From Coprothermobacteraceae bacterium (GTDB lineage: Bacteria > Coprothermobacterota > Coprothermobacteria > Coprothermobacterales > Coprothermobacteraceae), in the NCBI GenBank assembly GCA_013178255.1, contig JABLWY010000002.1:62001-126000 (forward strand): a stretch of DNA of 64,000 bases. Direction: 5' to 3'. Positions 58,729 through 64,000 of this stretch are shown here, piece by piece. The position numbers and the translations under genes are program-made. The stretch's first letter is position 1, and every line of letters begins with the position of its first letter. The notes beneath the pieces are model-generated. The model had not been told where the DNA came from. It did not search any database and saw nothing but the letters and a program-made list of their open reading frames with translations.

Positions 58729-59353
58729 CTTGAACGGACAAGTGGAAGAAGGTCTTCTACATTTCTTGACGGCCAACTACACATTCAAACAGGTGCTGGG
58801 TGTGGATGGTGGAACCCAGCACCTGTTGAAGTGGGGGATAAGACCGCATTTAGTCCTTGGAGATATGGACTCGTTCGAGGGTTCTTTGGAAGAATTAGTG
58901 GAAAAAAGAGTACAACTCCTTATCACATACAGAGACAAGGACTACACCGATGGAGAACGGGCTTTGCAGCTTGCTAAGTATCGCCCCATTGTGTTCATAG
59001 GGCTAACCGGACTCGAAACTGACCATATACTTGGCAATTTAGCTCTGCTTAGGAAAGCTTACTCTCTAGCTCTTCCTGCTGTGGGGTACGGACTTCGGGA
59101 GACTGTGGTCTACGGTCACAGTTTCCTGTTGCACCTACCTCCAGGGACTACTGTCTCGGTCATCCCACTGTCTAACACAGTTCTGACGGAAATAGGATTC
59201 CAGTGGGAGTTAAGGGAGGTGTTGTGGCACGAGGCTGACGTGCCTCCCATATCCAATGTGACAGTGGCAGAGTGGCAGTTGGTCCGCGGAACAAAACCCT
59301 TCTACTTGATTGTAAAGAGTTACTGGAACCCTTTTAGCGACTTAGGGGCCTAA
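58712..59353 (+). CDS. thiN: Thiamine pyrophosphokinase
   Basis: 213 residues from GTG 58712. Family motifs VDGGTQHLLKWGIRPHL, LGDMDS, KDYTDGERAL and GLETDHILGNL are present. It converts thiamine to TPP, so the riboswitch senses its product. It overlaps the convergent hydrolase gene by 20 bases. Confidence 0.9.
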   Translation: MGTLISLNGQVEEGLLHFLTANYTFKQVLGVDGGTQHLLKWGIRPHLVLGDMDSFEGSLEELVEKRVQLLITYRDKDYTDGERALQLAKYRPIVFIGLTGLETDHILGNLALLRKAYSLALPAVGYGLRETVVYGHSFLLHLPPGTTVSVIPLSNTVLTEIGFQWELREVLWHEADVPPISNVTVAEWQLVRGTKPFYLIVKSYWNPFSDLGA

Positions 59354-60869
59354 CGTCAATCCCAAAGAAGGATATTAGAGCCTTAGCGATAGCTTGAGCA
59401 GCTAGAGAGCGACCGGTGTCGGTGGATAAGAGTGAGTAATCCTTTGGGTTTGTTAGGAACCCCATTTCAATGAGGGCAGAGGGATAATTCTGCCCCTGAA
59501 TTATGTACAGGGTGGTGTCCTGCTTAACTCCTCGGTCAAAGAGTTGCGTCTGGTTGACAAACGTCTTGTGCAATATAGTGGCCAACCATCGAGACTGTGA
59601 AGTGCGCCAAAAAGTCTCTGCTCCATTGGCTGTGCTAGAGGTAAATGCGTTGGCATGGACGCTAATGAGAACGTCAGGTCTCATACCGTCAATAAGCGCC
59701 AAGCGGTCAGCTAAGTCGTACGGCGTCGAGGTGTCCCTCTCTCTAGTTCTAGTCAAGTTGACTGTCAAACCGTACGATCTTAGTATAGATGCTGTCTTAA
59801 GTGCGACGTCCAGCACAACTTCGCTCTCGTACAGGTTGTTAATGCCTATGGCTCCCATGTTGTACATGCCGTTGGTTGGGTTAAACCCGCCATGTCCAGG
59901 ATCCAGCACCACTACGTACTGTTCGCTAGGGGGTTTGAGCGCTAAGTACTGGTATATCTGATCTCTGATATTCAGCACCACAGAAGCATACTTTATTGAT
60001 TGCGTCCCTTTGCTGTCCGTGCTGTCGTTGCCCGCTAGTACGCTATTCATGAGACCTGTGGAACCCAAGAGGTACGCCCTAAGCGCCATAAAGGGCCTCT
60101 TCCAGATCCTCAGGTTGTTGGATACCATATAGCAACCAACAGCAACGTTGCTGTCAACGTTGAACGGATCGTTAACCACACCCAACTGGTTAGCGTAATA
60201 AGCGAAGTTGGATTCCAATACCTGCATTAGCCCGAGAGCGGACGCTGTACTGACAGCATATGGGTTGAAGCCACTCTCCATTTCTATCAAACCAAGTATT
60301 AGAAACGGATCCAACTTAAAGAAATTGGCCCATCTGCTTACTGCGGCTGCAATCTGCAGAACGGTTGCTGTGTCCACTTGCCTGTTAATCTTCGATAAGC
60401 GAAACTGAATAGCTGCTTGCAGCACGCTGGGCTCGTAGATGCCAGTTCCTGTAATTGCCGTTGGGGTATAGGTTGGAGGAGGTGTCGCAGAGGTAGTAGT
60501 GGAACCTGTAACCAAATCCACATCTGGTGTAGGGTACGCAGAGTTGTAAGGTTGCTTAGCGGTCACAAAATACTCCGTGGGTGATACGCGCTCAACGGTC
60601 AAGGGATAAGAACTAGAAACGGTAAGCCATGGGAATCCAGAAACCGACAGTAAGCGGTTCCCCATTTCTCCGCTCCATTTGAGCGAAAAGCCTACGGAGA
60701 AGCGGCCATCTTGGTAAATGAGCGTATAAGTGGTTGGGCCACTGGCCCTTATGTACAAACGGTCTTCTGAAACGGGCAAAACTGATAAGGCCTTTTGAGG
60801 CTGTTGTCCTGCGACCTGGGTAAGTGGTATTAGCATCAATATAAGCAGTATAGAGACGAGTTTCCTCAT
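59334..60869 (-). CDS. Secreted cell-wall hydrolase: SLT lytic transglycosylase fused to N-acetylmuramoyl-L-alanine amidase
   Basis: 511 residues. Signal peptide (about 1-20), an unassigned beta-rich region (30-110), a Thr/Pro linker (118-140), an SLT domain with Glu198 in MESGFNP and GLMQV, then an amidase_3 domain with zinc ligands His326 (DPGHGG), Glu348 (NLYES) and His405 (SVHANA), and the catalytic Glu in ALIEMGFL. The two activities cut glycan strands and peptide stems of the same polymer. It starts in the stop of the preceding gene (ATGA). Confidence 0.9.
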   Translation of the reverse strand: MRKLVSILLILMLIPLTQVAGQQPQKALSVLPVSEDRLYIRASGPTTYTLIYQDGRFSVGFSLKWSGEMGNRLLSVSGFPWLTVSSSYPLTVERVSPTEYFVTAKQPYNSAYPTPDVDLVTGSTTTSATPPPTYTPTAITGTGIYEPSVLQAAIQFRLSKINRQVDTATVLQIAAAVSRWANFFKLDPFLILGLIEMESGFNPYAVSTASALGLMQVLESNFAYYANQLGVVNDPFNVDSNVAVGCYMVSNNLRIWKRPFMALRAYLLGSTGLMNSVLAGNDSTDSKGTQSIKYASVVLNIRDQIYQYLALKPPSEQYVVVLDPGHGGFNPTNGMYNMGAIGINNLYESEVVLDVALKTASILRSYGLTVNLTRTRERDTSTPYDLADRLALIDGMRPDVLISVHANAFTSSTANGAETFWRTSQSRWLATILHKTFVNQTQLFDRGVKQDTTLYIIQGQNYPSALIEMGFLTNPKDYSLLSTDTGRSLAAQAIAKALISFFGIDVRPLSR

Positions 60870-61318
60870 GTCCTTACCAAGCTTCCTAATGTGACAATTC
60901 CGTGGCCTGCCGCCAAGGACATAAACAAATGTGCTATCAGCGGGTAGGGGAGCAAGGTCAAGACAGCATAAGGCAGGGCTGCTATCAGAAACCCGGTCTT
61001 GTAATCTAAGTGCAGTAGGTCAGCTGTAGCCCTTATGATGCCGGTTAGGCCGACAGCCGCCATAATTGTCTCCAAAGCGGCCCAACCTACGAAGCGAGTA
61101 TTCATCAGTAAGGCAGGAGCATGCCTTGGTGCATAGAAGATGACAACGCCCAAGAGGGCAGACATCCAAAACCACCGTCGCATGACAGCCTTTGAACGGC
61201 GGCCCATGGAAGGTTCAGCGTACAGCAACAACAGAGACAGCACTATTGCCGTCAAATTCCACTCCCACAGCCTAGAGATGCGCCTCTCAAAAAGCCGCCT
61301 TAGAAGTTGACGTCTCAC
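60866..61318 (-). CDS. Membrane protein of unknown function, 150 aa
   Basis: Very basic N-terminus (RRQLLRRLFERR), then four hydrophobic helices. No family recognised; a Yip1-like fold is conceivable. The GTG start lies six bases after TAAAAT and has no Shine-Dalgarno. It is coupled by ATGA to the SLT-amidase gene and could help its export or placement. Confidence 0.65.
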   Translation of the reverse strand: MRRQLLRRLFERRISRLWEWNLTAIVLSLLLLYAEPSMGRRSKAVMRRWFWMSALLGVVIFYAPRHAPALLMNTRFVGWAALETIMAAVGLTGIIRATADLLHLDYKTGFLIAALPYAVLTLLPYPLIAHLFMSLAAGHGIVTLGSLVRT

Positions 61319-61324
61319 GCTGTT

Positions 61325-61330
61325 ATTTTA
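61325..61330 (-). promoter_or_regulatory. -10 box of the leaderless membrane-protein/hydrolase operon
   Basis: TAAAAT on the minus strand, six bases before the GTG at 61318. Confidence 0.45.
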
Positions 61331-61362
61331 CATCTAACCTAGGCATCAAGCAAGGCGATTTG

Positions 61363-61371
61363 TGGTATAGT
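61363..61371 (+). promoter_or_regulatory. Extended -10 of the leaderless feoAB operon
   Basis: TGG then TATAGT (61366-61371), six bases before the GTG at 61378. Confidence 0.5.
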
Positions 61372-61377
61372 TTTATA

Positions 61378-61617
61378 GTGCAAACTTTAAATGTGAAGCT
61401 GCAAGACCTTGCTGAGGGAGCTAGCGGCAAGATAAGATTCATAGCTGGTCCGCCCTGGTTCAGGCAGCGTATGTACGAGCTGGGCTTGCTGCCAGGGGTA
61501 CAGGTGAAGTTGGTGAAGAGGGCACCTCTGGGTGGGCCTATTGTAGTGGAATTCTTGACTCAGCGGTTAGCACTTTCGCCTAAGGAGGCTAACTGGATCC
61601 ACGTGGATGTGGTTTGA
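61378..61617 (+). CDS. feoA: Ferrous iron transport protein FeoA
   Basis: 79 residues from GTG 61378, chosen from the -10 spacing. SH3-like FeoA fold with RQRMYELGLLPGVQVKLVKRAP and LSPKEA near the C-terminus. It assists FeoB. TGATG is shared with feoB. Confidence 0.9.
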   Translation: MQTLNVKLQDLAEGASGKIRFIAGPPWFRQRMYELGLLPGVQVKLVKRAPLGGPIVVEFLTQRLALSPKEANWIHVDVV

Positions 61618-63506
61618 TGCTTAGGGTTGCGCTGGTTGGAAACCCCAACTCGGGAAAGTCTACGCTGTTTACTGCTTTGACGGGGGAGAGCGCAATAGTA
61701 GGTAACTGGCCTGGGGTCACTGTAGAGTTGCGAAAAGGGCTGTGCACCATCGAGGACCAGCAGTGCGAAGTCATTGATCTGCCTGGGTGCTATTCTCTTC
61801 TTGGTACCAATCCTGATGAGCAGGTGGCTGCACAGTTCTTAGAGCGAGGCGATTACGACGTCATTTTGAACGTGGTCGACTCGACTTCCTTAGAGCGCTC
61901 CCTTATGTTGACTCTCGAACTTACCGATCTTCAAAAACCCATGGTGGTCGCTTTGAACTTCTTCGACGAACTTCAAAAGAGTGGAGCCACTATTGACACA
62001 GCCAAGTTTTCAGAAATCTTAGGCGTGCCCGCAGTTGCTGTGTCCGCAGTTGTGGGCTTCAACTTACCGGTGCTCAAAGAGGCCCTTCTGCGACCCCGCG
62101 TTCCGAATGTAATGCTATTGGACAGGACTGTTGAGAATCTGATAAGAACTTCACAAAAGGATTCGCAACTCACAAGGTTTTCAGCCTTGCATCAAATTGT
62201 AAACAACGGTTCTGCTCTAGATGATGTTTTCAGCAGTCTGGACGGTGTACACCCTAGTGAACACATTATTATGGAACGTTATAGGAAGGCTCACGAGGTG
62301 GCCAGCCAAGTGATGACAAAGCTGCCTAACAAGTGGGCTGTTTCGGATCTGCTTGATCACGTGTTCTTGCATCCAAGGGCAGGCATCCCTGCGTTTCTGG
62401 TAGTGGTGTACCTCGTCTTCAGAATCATATTCGCCATAGGGCAACCTCTGACTGAGTTGGCTGCAGCGGTGGTTTCGTACGCCGCAACTGGCTTAACGAG
62501 CCTGTTGCCAAATGGCTTGGCGAAGAACTTCATCAACAACGCGTTATTTGGCGGCGTGGGCAACGTGCTTTCCTTCTTGCCACTCATTTTCACCATGTTC
62601 TTCGTGGTCAGTTTACTCGAGAACACGGGCTACATGGCTAGGGCGTCACTGATTATGGATAGGTGGCTCTCTAGATTCGGGTTAAGTGGCAAGTCCTTTA
62701 TTTCACTTATACTAGGTTTTGGGTGCAATGTACCGGCTGTCTTGTCTACACGCACCATAGATGACCCTGTGGAAAGAAAGGTTGCAGCTATGGTCATCCC
62801 ACTTATACCTTGTAGTGCAAGGTTGCCTGTGCTTACAGTCTTAGGAGCGGCCCTTTTCGGTTCCAGAGCCATCACAGTGGTCGTGTTCGCATACGTCATA
62901 GCGGTGTTGTTCAGTTTGGTGCTGGCATGGTTGTTGAGGCATCTTGCGTTCAGCAAGGTACCTAGCTTCTTTGCTCTGGAGCTTCCACCCTATAGAAGGC
63001 CGTCCCTAAGATTGACTTTTAAGCTTGCGTGGTTCAGAAGCAGGGACTTCCTGGGAAAGGCGTTCAAAGTAGTGCTCCCGCTCACTGTCGTTTTTTGGCT
63101 ACTCATGAACCTGCCGCCCAACAGCAGCGTGGAGAATAGTTTCCTTGGCCTAATAGGTCGATTCCTTAGTAGGACACTACTCGCACCTCTACATTTGAAT
63201 TGGCAAGTATCCAGCGCTTTGGTCTTTGGACTAGTAGCCAAGGAGGCTGTTTTGTCTTCGTTAGGCCAAATATACGGGCTGAGTGGCACAGCCTTGATCG
63301 AACAAATCGGCCGTCAATTTACCTTTGCCAGCGGTCTGTCCTTTATTACCTTTTTCGTGCTATATGTTCCCTGTGCAGCCACGGTGGGCGCTCTAAGAAA
63401 GGAGGTTGGCACCTTTTGGACAGTGGTGCAGTTCGTGCTGCAAATAGCGGTAGCTTACGTAGGAAGCCTTCTAGTATTCTCGTTAGTGTCCTTGTTCTTC
63501 AAATAG
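61617..63506 (+). CDS. feoB: Ferrous iron transporter FeoB
   Basis: 629 residues. N-terminal G domain (GNPNSGKST 8-16, DLPGCYSL, NVVDSTSLERS), then the membrane channel with the Cys-bearing motifs GFGCNVPAVLSTR and IPLIPCSARLPVL. It imports Fe2+. It is shorter than E. coli FeoB but within the range of thermophile homologues. Confidence 0.95.
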   Translation: MLRVALVGNPNSGKSTLFTALTGESAIVGNWPGVTVELRKGLCTIEDQQCEVIDLPGCYSLLGTNPDEQVAAQFLERGDYDVILNVVDSTSLERSLMLTLELTDLQKPMVVALNFFDELQKSGATIDTAKFSEILGVPAVAVSAVVGFNLPVLKEALLRPRVPNVMLLDRTVENLIRTSQKDSQLTRFSALHQIVNNGSALDDVFSSLDGVHPSEHIIMERYRKAHEVASQVMTKLPNKWAVSDLLDHVFLHPRAGIPAFLVVVYLVFRIIFAIGQPLTELAAAVVSYAATGLTSLLPNGLAKNFINNALFGGVGNVLSFLPLIFTMFFVVSLLENTGYMARASLIMDRWLSRFGLSGKSFISLILGFGCNVPAVLSTRTIDDPVERKVAAMVIPLIPCSARLPVLTVLGAALFGSRAITVVVFAYVIAVLFSLVLAWLLRHLAFSKVPSFFALELPPYRRPSLRLTFKLAWFRSRDFLGKAFKVVLPLTVVFWLLMNLPPNSSVENSFLGLIGRFLSRTLLAPLHLNWQVSSALVFGLVAKEAVLSSLGQIYGLSGTALIEQIGRQFTFASGLSFITFFVLYVPCAATVGALRKEVGTFWTVVQFVLQIAVAYVGSLLVFSLVSLFFK

Positions 63507-63508
63507 GC

Positions 63509-63787
63509 GTGGGTGCTGCAGGCGCTATCTATTTGCTGCCACAATTGTTTGACGTTATTATCCAAGTTCTCTTGGTTCTCATGTTTCTTGAAGCCTTTAT
63601 TGACTTGCGCCGGCCTGCACTGATGCTTAGCCACCTAACAGTTACAGGGTTCTTGCAGAGCCTCTTCTACGCGACCATCGTTCTTTCTGCCCCTCTAAGA
63701 GGCGTACCGTGGCTCTTGCTAGCTATCTCGTCTATACTCAGTTGGCGAGCTTATGGAATGCTAGCGACCTATATCAGCAGTCAATAA
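63509..63787 (+). CDS. Small hydrophobic protein after feoB, unknown
   Basis: The frame is open across the end of feoB; GTG 63509 is the first start past it and gives 92 residues with three hydrophobic helices. No Shine-Dalgarno is visible, so the start is uncertain. It sits where feoC often lies but does not resemble the FeoC winged helix. It overlaps the ferritin-like gene by seven bases. Confidence 0.5.
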   Translation: MGAAGAIYLLPQLFDVIIQVLLVLMFLEAFIDLRRPALMLSHLTVTGFLQSLFYATIVLSAPLRGVPWLLLAISSILSWRAYGMLATYISSQ

Positions 63788-64000
63788 AGAGGCGAAAATC
63801 CCATATCGTACCAATACTCCTGCATCAGTTCGTCCAACAAATCCTTTATGGCCTTTTCGTGTCCCAACTCCCACTGGCTAAGGTTCTCGTATATGCGTTT
63901 GCCAATGGGATCATCAGTGCTTTCTGCTGCTTTCCTGTAGAACTCAGCAAAATCGTGCTCCAACAGTTGCGCCATTCTAAGGGCCGCAATCTCACCAAAA
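63781..64000 (-). CDS. Ferritin-like/rubrerythrin-type protein (partial, right edge)
   Basis: The last 72 residues of a protein that continues beyond the window. The helical pattern with HDFAEFYRKAAE and WELGHEKAI is that of rubrerythrin-type diiron proteins, in which Glu and His bind the metals. The start is outside. It lies next to feoAB, consistent with iron storage or peroxide defence. Confidence 0.7.
   Translation of the reverse strand, partial: FGEIAALRMAQLLEHDFAEFYRKAAESTDDPIGKRIYENLSQWELGHEKAIKDLLDELMQEYWYDMGFSPLY

Noticed and set aside
1-64000. Search by eye for tRNA, rRNA, CRISPR repeats, IS ends and att sites
   Set aside because: None seen. Direct repeats other than the tandem cold-shock genes were not evident. 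A covariance-model scan could still reveal a tRNA or small RNA I missed.

Overview
The window reads as a compact chromosomal segment of an anaerobic, peptide- and sugar-fermenting, probably thermophilic bacterium. Supporting signs are a tungsten-type aldehyde:ferredoxin oxidoreductase, a four-subunit pyruvate:ferredoxin oxidoreductase in Thermotoga order, indolepyruvate:ferredoxin oxidoreductase, a two-CXXC protein disulfide oxidoreductase, a Thermotoga-like maltosyltransferase, an M32 carboxypeptidase and the absence of respiratory chain genes. Coprothermobacter or a relative is my best guess (inference, moderate confidence). I saw no phage, IS element, CRISPR array, rRNA or tRNA, and no gene-free stretch over 300 bases.

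Layout: 1-3632, a FAD amine-oxidoreductase-like pair, aldehyde:ferredoxin oxidoreductase and a thioredoxin-like lipoprotein. 3663-9727, OsmC, an unknown protein, an M23 peptidase, M32 carboxypeptidase and PBP1A. 9785-13971, tyrS-porCDAB. 13989-19381, a HhH glycosylase, an aminotransferase, lpd, tdh and a cation exchanger. 19432-24553, the housekeeping run remA-gmk-rpoZ-coaBC-lepA-hemW. 24546-30161, a DapA-family aldolase, a molybdopterin oxidoreductase, maltosyltransferase and a split MFS carrier. 30203-35145, PfpI, a Na/Pi carrier and iorAB. 35184-38678, a CsoR-family regulator with a NifS-like protein, an IscU-MIP18 fusion, a flavodoxin-like protein and, under a matching operator, a protein disulfide oxidoreductase. 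38705-47378, FusA2-like, argR, MFS, DtxR-type regulator, two cold-shock genes, glycerate kinase, a flavin reductase, a deacetylase and murB. 47375-52938, the phosphate regulon (response regulator-kinase-pstSCAB-phoU). 52977-63787, dnaE, rsmG, uppP, TPP riboswitch-thiT-thiN, an SLT-amidase fusion and feoAB. A ferritin-like gene runs off the right edge.

Two things stand out. First, at least 13 genes have a -10-like hexamer exactly 6-7 bases before an ATG or GTG and no Shine-Dalgarno, which is the signature of leaderless mRNAs. It is concentrated in divergent intergenic regions, where in one case the two opposing -10 boxes overlap. Operon-internal and other genes instead carry strong AGGAGG-type sites. 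Second, the 35.2-38.7 kb block looks like a persulfide- or thiol-responsive sulfur/Fe-S module. Its regulator keeps two CsoR-type cysteines but has Ser where Cu-sensing CsoR has His. Two C/G-rich ATACCC...GGGTAT dyads overlap -10 boxes. Its NifS-like protein keeps the active cysteine (Cys328) but has Arg204 where the PLP-binding lysine should be. An IscU scaffold is fused to a MIP18 domain in the same operon.

The gene order is very tight. Many tandem genes overlap by ATGA or longer, and eight of thirteen convergent pairs overlap at their 3' ends.
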